A stretch of 64,000 bases of DNA from Candidatus Eisenbacteria bacterium (GCA_005893275.1 VBOW01000017.1:1-64000), one strand, 5' to 3'; positions 1 through 8,558 are shown, counted from the first letter of the stretch. A program made the numbers and translations. Notes: generated by a model from the letters alone, not told the origin.

Positions 1-109
1 CAAACATGCACTTCGTCGGACGCCAATCGAGACGGGCGCGCCGGCGTGGGGGCGCGCGCCGTGTTGGGCTCGGACACCGCTGGGTCCGATGCTGTGGGAG
101 CGGTTGCCG

Positions 110-1111
110 TCACTTGCCGGTCACCTCGGTCGTCAGCGAGCAGTCGGCCAGGTGCATCGCGTCGGCCATCGCGACGAGCACTTCGCGTGGCCCCTGGAAG
201 GGCTCCCTGCCGTGCGCGGTGCGGATGTTGTCCACGAGCATCAGGTCGCCGGACTGCCAAGGCTCGCGTACGGTGTTTGCCTCATAGACTTGGTTGATCA
301 CCTGCACGACATCCGCGCCGATCGGGTCGCCATCGCCGAAGCGGGTATTGAACGGCAATCCGTCCTCACCGCAGATGTCCACGAGGTACTCGCGCACCTC
401 CGGCTCGATCGTCCACTCGCTGAGGAAGGCGATCTGGTTGAACCAGCACCGCCGGCTGGTGAGCGGGTGAGCCATAACCGCGCTGCGGCGCTGCCAGGTG
501 CGCAATGCGCCGTCGGGTTGCCACTCGAACCGGATCGCGTTGGCACGACAGTAACTCTCGACGGCGGAGCGGTCGTCGGTCCCGAACGCTCCGGCGATCG
601 ACGCCCCGATGTCGTCGTTGTAGTTCCGGATCAGGAGCCAGCCCACCCTCTCGAAACGCTCGACCAGCTCGGCGGGGAGCGCGTGAAGCACGGTCGGCGA
701 GTCGGCCACCGGGGTAGCGCCCCCGGCCGTTGGCGCCATGAGGCAGGCGAACAGCATGAGGCCGGGGACCTGGAGCGCATAGCTGAGCTCGTGGTGCATG
801 CACATGGGCTGGTTGGGGGGCCACTTCGACGAGGAGTACACGCCGTTCGCGTAGCTTCGCCGCGGCGCGAACGCCTCCCGCTCGGTCATCAGGCCGCCCA
901 GCTGCCGAAAGACCGCCTCGGTCTCGGCCGCGTCGCGCAGCCCGAGACCGCGAACGAGGAGGGAACCGTGCTCGACGACGAGGGCGCGCAGCGCGTCGCG
1001 GTGCTCCGCCGCCCAGCGCGGCGCGCCGCCGGTTGCCTCGGCTTGGAGCATCGGCGGTTTTCCAGGTCGCCGGTCCACGTGGAGCTGTGAGGTCGGGGGT
1101 GAGGTCGACAT
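110..1111 (-). CDS. TauD/SyrP-like Fe(II)/2-oxoglutarate dioxygenase
   Basis: Predicted 333-aa non-haem iron, 2-oxoglutarate-dependent oxygenase of the TauD/TfdA family. The facial triad is visible as His106 and Glu108 in MHHELSY and a distal His near residue 300 in DNIRTAHGREPF, whose following Arg (about 302) would bind 2-oxoglutarate. SyrP-like relatives in NRPS clusters hydroxylate the beta-carbon of an amino acid tethered to a carrier domain. Its place as the last gene of the NRPS operon, 12 nt after the adenylation-carrier gene and with an AAGGGG Shine-Dalgarno before the ATG, suggests the same kind of job here, but the substrate is inferred. The cluster may continue left of the window. 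Confidence 0.85.
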   Translation of the reverse strand: MSTSPPTSQLHVDRRPGKPPMLQAEATGGAPRWAAEHRDALRALVVEHGSLLVRGLGLRDAAETEAVFRQLGGLMTEREAFAPRRSYANGVYSSSKWPPNQPMCMHHELSYALQVPGLMLFACLMAPTAGGATPVADSPTVLHALPAELVERFERVGWLLIRNYNDDIGASIAGAFGTDDRSAVESYCRANAIRFEWQPDGALRTWQRRSAVMAHPLTSRRCWFNQIAFLSEWTIEPEVREYLVDICGEDGLPFNTRFGDGDPIGADVVQVINQVYEANTVREPWQSGDLMLVDNIRTAHGREPFQGPREVLVAMADAMHLADCSLTTEVTGK

Positions 1112-1123
1112 CTCGATTCCCCT

Positions 1124-3646
1124 TCAGGCGCTGCCGTTCTGGGAGCGGCGCTCGGCCCTGCCATCGATCAGCGTGGCCAGGTCGGCTAGGATCGGGTGGT
1201 CGGTGAGGTCCTTCAAAGACACCGCACGATCCAAGGTGATCACCAGCTTCAGGGCCGACAGCGACGTGCCGCCCAGGTCGAAGAAGTGATCGCGCCGGCC
1301 GATCTCGTACTTCGCGATGCCGAGCACCTCCGCCCACGCGGCCGCCAGCCGCTGCTCGGTCGCCGTGCCCGGCCCGTCGCGGTCCTGCTCGGCGACATCG
1401 AGTTCTCCGGCGAGCGCCGTCAAGGCCTTCCGGTCGATCTTGCCGTTCTCCGTCAACGGCAGCTCTCTCCGCCAGTGGAAGGCTGATGGCACCATGTACT
1501 CGGGCAGAGACTCACTCAACCGGTCCCGCAGCGCGTTCGCATCGAGCGGTCGCTCTCCGGAATAGAAGGCCAGGAGGCGCCTGCCTTGGTCGACCCGCCC
1601 GGTGACCACGACGGCGCAGTCGCGGACGCCATGCAAGCGCAGCAGGGTGTTCTCGATCTCGCCGATCTCGATCCGGAAGCCGCTGATCTTGACCTGGGTA
1701 TCCCGGCGGCCGAGGAACTCCAGCTTGCCTTCGGGAAGCCAGCGGCCATAGTCGCCGCTCCGGTACAGGCGGCGCCCCTCACGGTGTGGATCGGCCATGA
1801 AGGCGCGTCGCGTGCGTTCGGAATCGTTGATGTACCCACGGCCGACGCACACCCCGGAGAATACGATCTCACCGGGCGCGCCGAGCGGTACGGGTGACAT
1901 GTGCTGGTCCACAACGTAAACGTGCACATTGTGGATCGGGCGACCGAGAGGAACCCGCTCCCGGTCGGGCGCGCGGTCCATGACCTCGTGATTGGTGTCG
2001 TCCGAGGTCTCGGTGAGCCCGTACGCGTTGACCAGCTTGATCGCAGGCTGGGTCGCGAACCAGCGTTGCACGAGCTCCTTCTTCACCGCCTCGCCCGTGA
2101 CCGAGACGCAGCGCAGATCCGGGAGCTCGCGGGGGCGCAGCGTCAGATACGACAGGACGACTTCGAGGTAGGACGGCACGACCTGAACGACGGCGACCCT
2201 GCCGCCCACGATCCTGTCGAGGAAACGCTCGGCGTCCAGGACGGCCTCCTGTTCGACCAGCAGCGTGCGCCCACCCACCAGGAGCGCGGAGACCAGTTGC
2301 CAGAGCGAGATGTCGAAGCACTGGGGTGCGGTCTGGGCCACCACGTCGCCCTCGCCGATGCCCAGGTCATGGATCTTGGCGCAGACGTGGTTCAGCATGC
2401 CCGCGTGCTCGCACATCACGCCCTTGGGCTCACCGGTGGAGCCGGAGGTGAAGTAGACGTAGGCGAGCTGGTCGGCGAAAACGCGGACACCCAGATCGAC
2501 GTCGGCGTGGTTTTCCTCGTGGACGGTGTCGACGTAGAGCGTCTGGACTCCGGACATCGACTCGAGCGCGCGGTCGAGCGTCGCCGTGCTGCCGCGTTCG
2601 GTCACCACGAGCCGGCACCCGGCCCGGGAGAGCATCCTCGCGATGCGATCGGCCGGGAAACGGGGCTCGATCGGCAAGTACGCGCCGCCCGCCTTGAAGA
2701 TGGCGAGCACCGCGGCCATCCAGTCCAGGTTGCGCTCGGTCGCCACGGCGACTATGCCTTCGCGGCCGAGCCCTCGCGCCAACAGGGCTCGCGCCAGCTG
2801 ATTGGCACCGCCGTTGAGCTGCCGGTAGGTCCAGTGACGGTCGCCGTGCACGGCCGCGATGGCGTCCGGGTGTGCACGGACGCGCTCCTCGAACAGTTCG
2901 TGGACTCGGCGGTCCGGCAGCTTCCTGCGCGGGCCGGCGAGACCATCGAGATGGAATCGCAGCTCCTCGCCGGAGAGCAGGCTCTGCCGCGCGTGCTCGG
3001 CATCCGGGTCGGCGGCGACCCAGGCGAGCGCCGTAATGTGATAGCCGGCGATCCTCATGGCGCACTCCGCGTCCAGCACGTCCGTTCTGTGGCGCAGCCG
3101 GATTACGATCCCGTCCCGTTCCTCGATGCCGACCCGGAGGACGGTGCCCTCGGCGAGCTCGCCACGGGCGGCGGCCGTCGGATCGAAGACGGTCTCGAAC
3201 AAGGGCTGGGTGAGGCCCAGCTCACGCCCGAGATCCTCGACCGCGAAGTCGGCGTGCGACAGCAGCTCCACCTCGGCTCGGTGCGTTTCCAGCAGCATCG
3301 CCCGCCAGGAGTGCGGTTCGGTCGTCATCCGGCAGAGCAAAGGCGAGCGGCCCTGCGGGGCGACATAGCCGGTCGAGACCTCGCGCTCACCCGAAAGAGC
3401 GGCCAGGACCTTGGCGTGCGCGGTCAGCAAGACCGAGCTGAACGACACCCCCAGCTCGTCCGCCAGACGGCGCAATGCCGCCACGAGCTCGTCGGGGATC
3501 CTCGACTCGTGTTCGCCCACGCCGGTCGCCGGCTCACGGGTCCACCGCGGAAGCACGGTGAACGGACCGGCGAGAAGCATGCGGCGCCAGAATTCCCGGC
3601 CCCGCTCCGCGCGGGTGCCCGTGTCCCGCAGTCCGAGGCTGCTCAT
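1124..3646 (-). CDS. NRPS: truncated condensation lobe - adenylation - carrier
   Basis: An 840-aa protein. Residues 10-230 resemble only the C-terminal half of a condensation domain; no HHxxxDG motif is present. Residues about 245-745 form a full adenylation domain: A3 YFTSGSTGEPKG, A4 FDISLWQ, A5 NAYGLTE, A7 RLYRSGDYGRW, A10 LTENGKIDRK with the catalytic Lys near 736. A carrier domain follows with the phosphopantetheine Ser near 795 in LGGTSLS. Aligning by eye to GrsA, I read specificity residues D-I-W-Q-S-T-A-D-D-K, a code I cannot assign. No thioesterase. The ATG at 3646 is preferred over the longer ORF (to 3673) because it follows AGGGAG and lies 1 nt after the upstream stop. The neighbours suggest L-Dap or a related amino acid as substrate (inference). 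Confidence 0.9.
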   Translation of the reverse strand: MSSLGLRDTGTRAERGREFWRRMLLAGPFTVLPRWTREPATGVGEHESRIPDELVAALRRLADELGVSFSSVLLTAHAKVLAALSGEREVSTGYVAPQGRSPLLCRMTTEPHSWRAMLLETHRAEVELLSHADFAVEDLGRELGLTQPLFETVFDPTAAARGELAEGTVLRVGIEERDGIVIRLRHRTDVLDAECAMRIAGYHITALAWVAADPDAEHARQSLLSGEELRFHLDGLAGPRRKLPDRRVHELFEERVRAHPDAIAAVHGDRHWTYRQLNGGANQLARALLARGLGREGIVAVATERNLDWMAAVLAIFKAGGAYLPIEPRFPADRIARMLSRAGCRLVVTERGSTATLDRALESMSGVQTLYVDTVHEENHADVDLGVRVFADQLAYVYFTSGSTGEPKGVMCEHAGMLNHVCAKIHDLGIGEGDVVAQTAPQCFDISLWQLVSALLVGGRTLLVEQEAVLDAERFLDRIVGGRVAVVQVVPSYLEVVLSYLTLRPRELPDLRCVSVTGEAVKKELVQRWFATQPAIKLVNAYGLTETSDDTNHEVMDRAPDRERVPLGRPIHNVHVYVVDQHMSPVPLGAPGEIVFSGVCVGRGYINDSERTRRAFMADPHREGRRLYRSGDYGRWLPEGKLEFLGRRDTQVKISGFRIEIGEIENTLLRLHGVRDCAVVVTGRVDQGRRLLAFYSGERPLDANALRDRLSESLPEYMVPSAFHWRRELPLTENGKIDRKALTALAGELDVAEQDRDGPGTATEQRLAAAWAEVLGIAKYEIGRRDHFFDLGGTSLSALKLVITLDRAVSLKDLTDHPILADLATLIDGRAERRSQNGSA

Positions 3647-3647
3647 C

Positions 3648-6122
3648 TCACATCTCCCTGGCCGGGTTTCCACCCCAGCGCGCGTGTGCCGGCACCTCCT
3701 CTCCCTTCATGAGAAAGGAGTGGGCGGCGAGAACGGAGCCGTCACCCATCGTCACTCCGTAGTGGACCAGCGCGCCGACGCCAATCGTGCAGCCGGCACC
3801 AATCGTGGTGTGGTCGGATTTGAAGGTGGCGTCCTCCTGTGAGTGGCATTGGATATGGCTCCCGTTGTTGAGCGCGCAGTGGTCCCCGATGGTGGCGAGC
3901 GTTCGCTCGGGTATGTGGGCGCCGTCGTCAAAGACCCTCCTGCCGATCCGAACCCCCATCAAACGCCAGAGGAAGGTCTTGTACGCGGTGCCGTCGAAGG
4001 AGTGGAGGTAGTCCATGGCGGGCACCTTCCACAGGCGCTCGTACAGCCAGAACCGCGGGTCGTAGATGGAGCAGTAGATGGGCCCGAGCGAACGGAATCC
4101 GACCAGGCAGCGCTCCACCAAAATGAAATACAACGGGCTGACCAAGAGGCTCGCCGCCAGGAGCCCGACCGTGGCCAGATGTCCCGCCACGTCGTAAAGC
4201 GCGAAGGCGGGAAGGTCCAGCAGGGCGACGATGAAGACGCCGAGCCACCGCGCGAAGAGGAAGATCCCCATGGTGCGGATATTGTGCCGGTTCTTGGCCG
4301 CAAGGCGGCGGGGGAACTCCTCCCCGATCCGAAGATGATCGAATCGGGTGTCCCGGTCGACGGTTCGTGGAATCTCGAAGCAGGGTGAGCCGAGCAGGCC
4401 TGTGTTCTCGCGAATCGCGCCGTCCAGCGGAACCATCACCTTGGTCGCCAGCAGGCAGTTGTCGCCGGTCCGGTCTCCCGGTGGATAGGTGACGCCATTG
4501 CCCAGGAAGCTGTGCGGCCCGATCGATACGCGAGACACGCAGAACGACGTGCTCGAGACTTCGTCGTTGATGATCGCCAGCGCGTCGGCGACCATCGTGC
4601 CGGTGCCGACGGAACACAAGTGGGGGTTTGCCTGCCACACCGAGGTGCCGAAGTTCGACCCGGTCTGCTCGACCGGGGACAGGCGGTACCCCAGCCAGCT
4701 CAGATAGTGGACGATGTAGGAGCTGTCGCCGAACAGACGGGCGAAGAGCTTGATGTTGCTCACGCGCGTGATCGCCCGCTGTACCCTGTCGTGGAAGCCA
4801 TATAACGGATAGACCCTGTCCGGCTCGACAAACAGGTTCAAAAGGCGAGGGATCGTGACCACGAGGGGCAGGCCGATGAGAACGGCGCCGAAGACCAGAA
4901 TCAGCGAGAGTTCCAGTGCGTCGATCGAGAGCTCCCGTAACGTCAAGACGCCGACGCCTGCGGCACTCGGATGCAGAAGCCTTGCCAGCGACGGCACGAC
5001 CTGCGCGAGCAGGTACGGAGTCCCCTCGAGGAACGGCAGGTACACGAGGAAGACCAGGAGCAGCGTGCCGGCGGAGAAGGAGACCCGTCGCAGCGTGCCG
5101 CAGGGCATTGGCGCGACTCTCAGGTAGTCCACCTCCGTGCGCTGTGCCGGACATCCATGCCGTCGCTCGCCGGCGGGTATCGCCTGGCCGCTGTGCAGCG
5201 CTGAGGCGTGACCGAGTTGCGCCCCATCCCCCATCGACGTGTCGATGTCGAGCACAGTCTGCTCGCCGATGAAGGCGTCCCGGCCGACCGTGACCCTTCC
5301 GGTCTCGATTCGACCTGCATGCGCCCGGTAGCACTGGAAGAACGACTCCCTGCGAATGATCGTTCCCGCGCCGATGGTGAGCAGGTCGGTGCATACCGGT
5401 ATTCGGCGGGAGAAGATCGCGACGCCCGAGCCGATCTTCGCGCCGAGCGCCCTCAGGTACAGCGCGTAGATAGGAGAACCGACGAACAGGAGGGCGCACG
5501 GGTTCGCCCGGATCAAGGTCTTGACGAACCAGAAGCGGACGTACGCCAGGCTCCAGAGACGGATCCTCCCGGGCTTCCAGCGACCGATGAGCACCCATTT
5601 CGCCAGGATCGGCACGCTGCACACGACGAGAAAGGTCGCGGCGCCGCATAGCACGAGCCGCAAGTAGATCTCGACCATGTCCGGGGCCGCGGAGATCCAT
5701 TCGTAGGCCAAGCCTGCGCCGAGCACGGCAAGGTAGGAATAGCCGAGAAACGACAGGAGCTGCAGCACTCCACAGGCGACGTACTCCAACCTGCTCGCCG
5801 GTGCGACCGCCTCGGTCGGTGCCGGCACCGGCGACTGGACAGCGCGGGGCTCGGCGTCGGCGAGCGCTGCTGCAAGGCTCCGGATCGTCGGATGCCGGTA
5901 GACGTCCTGCATCGATATCGACGGCAGGTCCCCTCGCTTCCTCACCCGCGCACAGAAATGGGCCATCACCAGGGAGTCGGCGCCCAGCTCCTCGAAGAAG
6001 TGGCGATCGACCGGCACGCGGTCGACGCCCAGGACACCCGCCAGCACTTCGGCGAGGACGCTCTCGGAGCTAAGGGTGGCGGCGCGGCGCCGCTCCTCGA
6101 TCACCGTCGATTCAGGGTTCAT
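3648..6122 (-). CDS. Pls-type membrane NRPS module: carrier - (TM-LbH)x3
   Basis: An 824-aa protein. An N-terminal carrier domain (about 18-90) has Ser50 in ELGADSLVM. Three repeats follow, each a pair of hydrophobic segments and a hexapeptide-rich, left-handed-beta-helix-like unit: TM about 112-180, LbH about 228-325; TM about 348-432, LbH about 485-585; TM about 617-675, LbH about 715-822. This layout matches the C-terminal part of poly-epsilon-lysine synthetase and the NRPS terminal domain family, where tandem acyltransferase-like domains in the membrane join monomers. In Pls, adenylation and these domains are one chain; here adenylation is on the next gene. The start overlaps the sbnB-like stop as ATGA. 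It is probably an inner-membrane polymerase or peptide-bond-forming component; the product is unknown. Confidence 0.85.
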   Translation of the reverse strand: MNPESTVIEERRRAATLSSESVLAEVLAGVLGVDRVPVDRHFFEELGADSLVMAHFCARVRKRGDLPSISMQDVYRHPTIRSLAAALADAEPRAVQSPVPAPTEAVAPASRLEYVACGVLQLLSFLGYSYLAVLGAGLAYEWISAAPDMVEIYLRLVLCGAATFLVVCSVPILAKWVLIGRWKPGRIRLWSLAYVRFWFVKTLIRANPCALLFVGSPIYALYLRALGAKIGSGVAIFSRRIPVCTDLLTIGAGTIIRRESFFQCYRAHAGRIETGRVTVGRDAFIGEQTVLDIDTSMGDGAQLGHASALHSGQAIPAGERRHGCPAQRTEVDYLRVAPMPCGTLRRVSFSAGTLLLVFLVYLPFLEGTPYLLAQVVPSLARLLHPSAAGVGVLTLRELSIDALELSLILVFGAVLIGLPLVVTIPRLLNLFVEPDRVYPLYGFHDRVQRAITRVSNIKLFARLFGDSSYIVHYLSWLGYRLSPVEQTGSNFGTSVWQANPHLCSVGTGTMVADALAIINDEVSSTSFCVSRVSIGPHSFLGNGVTYPPGDRTGDNCLLATKVMVPLDGAIRENTGLLGSPCFEIPRTVDRDTRFDHLRIGEEFPRRLAAKNRHNIRTMGIFLFARWLGVFIVALLDLPAFALYDVAGHLATVGLLAASLLVSPLYFILVERCLVGFRSLGPIYCSIYDPRFWLYERLWKVPAMDYLHSFDGTAYKTFLWRLMGVRIGRRVFDDGAHIPERTLATIGDHCALNNGSHIQCHSQEDATFKSDHTTIGAGCTIGVGALVHYGVTMGDGSVLAAHSFLMKGEEVPAHARWGGNPAREM

Positions 6123-7132
6123 CGCACGACCTCGTAGAAGAAGTCCGACAGGCGCAGGTCCCTGCCGGCGGCGACCGCTTTGTCATACACCCACTTGCCG
6201 ACCGCCAGGTCGAGCATCCCCATGCCGAAGGGCGAGAAGATGATCGGACGGCTGCGATCGACAAATCGGCGTTCGAGCATGATGTCGGCAAGCGTGCCCG
6301 ACACGAAGCTTCTGTCTCCCGTCCGCTTCTCGGCGAGATGGGGAGAGGTGTTCGCCTTCATGACGTGCTCGACGTCGTCCACCACGTTCTGCGACCTGAG
6401 GAGGATCTCGGGTGCTAGATCGCGAAGCGAAATATGCAGCACCAACGGGTTGTGTTCGAAGAGGGCAGGGTCGGTGATGTAGGGCGTCGAAGCCACGGTC
6501 GTGAAGACGATCAGATCGCAGGCCCTGACGAGTTGTGCCACGTCGGGGACAATCGTGACCGTGCGGTGCCGCTCGGGACGGCAGGCGGTGTTTCTGAACT
6601 TCTCGCTCTCGAGAGGCACCAGGTCGTACAACCGTACTTCCTCGATCGCCCACCCCGTGTCGATCAGGAACTCGTAGACATACCGGGCGATGAACCCGGT
6701 GCCCACGATTCCCAGCGAGCGGGCCCGCCGCGATCGCCCCCCCAGCCAGTGCGCGGCGAGAACGGCCGAAGCGGCTGTCCGTGAGGCCGAGATGATCGAA
6801 CTCTCGAGTATGGCAAAGGGGTAACCGGTGTCGTAACGATTGAGCACGAGGACGGCCGAGGCACGCGGAAAACCTCGCTGGACGTTGCCGGGGAAACTGG
6901 CGATCCACTTCAGCCCGGCCACGTCGAAGCCGTCTCCCAGGTAGGCAGGAAGCGCGATGATCCGGCAATCGGGCTTGTCGGAGAACCGCAAGAAGTAGCT
7001 ATCGGGGTTGACGGACCGTCCGTTGGCGTGCGTGAGATACGCCCCCCGCACGATCTCGATGCATTCCTCCCGATCGGCGCGGATGATGTCGGAGACGGTC
7101 TTACCATTGATGATCGAAAGCTCGAACGGCAC
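6119..7132 (-). CDS. sbnB: SbnB-like N-(2-amino-2-carboxyethyl)-L-glutamate dehydrogenase
   Basis: A 337-aa member of the ornithine cyclodeaminase/mu-crystallin family, close in length to SbnB. A Rossmann motif GIVGTGFIAR lies at 141-150, and the substrate Lys appears around residue 75 in GLKWIASFPGN. SbnB oxidises the SbnA product with NAD+ to release L-2,3-diaminopropionate and 2-oxoglutarate. The ORF is open far upstream inside sbnA, so I chose the GTG at 7132, which follows an AGGAGGAGG run just after the sbnA stop (7141) and gives the family N-terminus. It ends in an ATGA overlap with the membrane NRPS gene. The tight pairing with the SbnA homologue supports the Dap role over a cyclodeaminase role. 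Confidence 0.88.
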   Translation of the reverse strand: MPFELSIINGKTVSDIIRADREECIEIVRGAYLTHANGRSVNPDSYFLRFSDKPDCRIIALPAYLGDGFDVAGLKWIASFPGNVQRGFPRASAVLVLNRYDTGYPFAILESSIISASRTAASAVLAAHWLGGRSRRARSLGIVGTGFIARYVYEFLIDTGWAIEEVRLYDLVPLESEKFRNTACRPERHRTVTIVPDVAQLVRACDLIVFTTVASTPYITDPALFEHNPLVLHISLRDLAPEILLRSQNVVDDVEHVMKANTSPHLAEKRTGDRSFVSGTLADIMLERRFVDRSRPIIFSPFGMGMLDLAVGKWVYDKAVAAGRDLRLSDFFYEVVR

Positions 7133-7140
7133 GCCTCCTC

Positions 7141-8223
7141 CTACTCGAGCCTGGACACCCAGCTCGCATCGAACACCGTGTCGAGATATGCCGTACCGCG
7201 GTCCGCGCACAGGAACAGCACGGTGGGCCGCTTGGACCTTGTCATCTTCTCCGAGTAGCGCTTGATGGCCGCGAACGCGGACCCGCTGGAGCCGCCGGCG
7301 AACAATCCATGGATCGTGAGGAGTTCCCGGCACGCCTGAATGGCCTCGCGCTCGGGAACCAATACGACGTCGTCGATCTCGGCATGCGACAACAACGGTG
7401 GGACGATGCTCGACCCGATGCCCGGAATATGACGTTTGCGGGGCGCCCCGCCGAAGATGACGGAACCTTCCGTATCGACGGCGATGACCCGAACGTTCGG
7501 ATAGCGCTCCTTGAGGCGGCGCGACACCCCGGCGATCGTTCCCCCGGTGCTGACGCCGATGAAGACATAATCGAGCGAGTCGAAATCGGCGCAGATCTCG
7601 CCCGCCGTGAGCTCGTAGTGCGCCTCCATGGCGTCCAGATTTCCGTACTGGTTCGTCCAGTACGGGTTCGGAACGGTGGCGCAAAGATGCTTCACCATCT
7701 CCAGGCGGGTCTTCAGAAATCCGCCCGTGTCGTCCAGGTCCTCGACCTTCACCACCTTTGGGCAGATGCGCCGGAGGAACGACTCGTACGTGCTGGAAAT
7801 CTTGGGGTCGATAACCGGGATGAATTTCAGGCCGACCAGGTGAGTGAAGGCTGCGAGAGCGGCGGCGAAATTCCCAGAGGAGGATTCGATCACCGTCGTC
7901 TCGTCGCGGATCTCACCTCGCTCGGCGGCTCGCTTTAGGATCCAGTAGGCGGAGCGGTCCTTGATGCTGCCAACCGGGTTGACATACTCCAGTTTGGCAA
8001 ATAGGTGGATGCCCTTCATGGCCAATGGCACGTGCGGGGTGGGTCGTAGCAGATTGCCCAGCAGTTCCAAGCGCGCGGCGAGAGGTGAGGGCGGACCGGC
8101 GGTCGGGAGGCCGACCCGGTCCGTTTCTATTCCAAGTCGAGATTCGAAGGGGGCCCATTTGCGAGATACCCTGCCCAATTGCGAAATGGGCGTCCGTGTC
8201 GATGTGCCATTGTGCCGAGGCAT
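7141..8223 (-). CDS. sbnA: SbnA-like PLP enzyme, L-Dap precursor synthase
   Basis: PLP-dependent fold-type II enzyme of the cysteine synthase family. The PLP Lys is in NPVGSIKDR, the substrate loop is SSSGN, and the phosphate cup is GVSTGGTIAG. SbnA condenses O-phospho-L-serine with L-glutamate to N-(2-amino-2-carboxyethyl)-L-glutamate, the SbnB substrate. This is the first gene of the operon. The start is uncertain: the ORF runs to 8331, but the ATG at 8223 leaves an inverted repeat (8262-8278) upstream of the gene. The 360-aa product is still longer than SbnA (about 326), and no good Shine-Dalgarno is seen, so the true start may lie further downstream. A generic cysteine synthase is possible but less likely next to sbnB. 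Confidence 0.85.
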   Translation of the reverse strand: MPRHNGTSTRTPISQLGRVSRKWAPFESRLGIETDRVGLPTAGPPSPLAARLELLGNLLRPTPHVPLAMKGIHLFAKLEYVNPVGSIKDRSAYWILKRAAERGEIRDETTVIESSSGNFAAALAAFTHLVGLKFIPVIDPKISSTYESFLRRICPKVVKVEDLDDTGGFLKTRLEMVKHLCATVPNPYWTNQYGNLDAMEAHYELTAGEICADFDSLDYVFIGVSTGGTIAGVSRRLKERYPNVRVIAVDTEGSVIFGGAPRKRHIPGIGSSIVPPLLSHAEIDDVVLVPEREAIQACRELLTIHGLFAGGSSGSAFAAIKRYSEKMTRSKRPTVLFLCADRGTAYLDTVFDASWVSRLE

Positions 8224-8261
8224 GAGCAGTCCAAGCAAGTTGTTGGCTGACAAGGCGCATC

Positions 8262-8278
8262 TGGCGGAAACTCCGCCA
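8262..8278. repeat. Inverted repeat TGGCGGA-N3-TCCGCCA upstream of sbnA
   Basis: Two perfect 7-base arms separated by AAC, about 40 bases before the chosen sbnA start. The short loop fits a regulator dyad or a small RNA hairpin in the 5' leader of the Dap/NRPS operon. No run of T follows on either strand, so it does not look like an intrinsic terminator. Confidence 0.5.
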
Positions 8279-8357
8279 ACCCCGCGCGCACCGCATTCTC
8301 GCGATGGCAGCGGGACCGATGTACAAAACACTCGCGCTGTAGGTGGCGAAAGGCATT

Positions 8358-8558
8358 ATGCGTGCCATGCAATTTCATCCCGGACTAAACAGACAGTTTG
8401 CATTACCTGCTGCTTCGCGGCCGCTCCGTAGAGAACTCTTTGAAACCGCGGGGATTGTGAGCCAGGAGGACATGCGAGGGTTGATTGATCTGGGGATCGA
8501 GAGGGGCGTTGAGCGATTTGTCCCGCTTTTGTCCCGTTTCGGATACGTCCGGACATGA
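8358..8558 (+). CDS. Possible small protein, unknown
   Basis: A 66-aa reading frame in an otherwise empty stretch between the divergent-side end of the Dap operon (8223) and the regulator gene (8740). The local base composition looks less GC-rich than the neighbours. The predicted peptide has a plausible acidic/hydrophobic C-terminal half (EDMRGLIDLGIERG) but matches no family I recognise, and the start has only a weak AAAGG. It may not be coding. The rest of 8559-8739 shows nothing convincing. Confidence 0.2.
   Translation: MRAMQFHPGLNRQFALPAASRPLRRELFETAGIVSQEDMRGLIDLGIERGVERFVPLLSRFGYVRT

Noticed and set aside
89-1090. Long plus-strand open frame opposite the TauD-like gene
   Set aside because: It mirrors the minus-strand oxygenase, has no recognisable domain, and arises from high GC codon bias.
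1901-3712. 603-codon plus-strand frame opposite the NRPS
   Set aside because: No domain; the minus strand holds all the adenylation and carrier motifs in order.
6119-7684. 521-codon version of the SbnB-like gene
   Set aside because: The first about 184 codons lie inside sbnA in another frame and have no family similarity; the GTG at 7132 gives the normal SbnB length.
110-8223. Staphyloferrin-B-like siderophore cluster
   Set aside because: Only the SbnA/SbnB pair matches. No IucA/IucC-type synthetase, citrate synthase homologue, exporter or receptor is present in the window.
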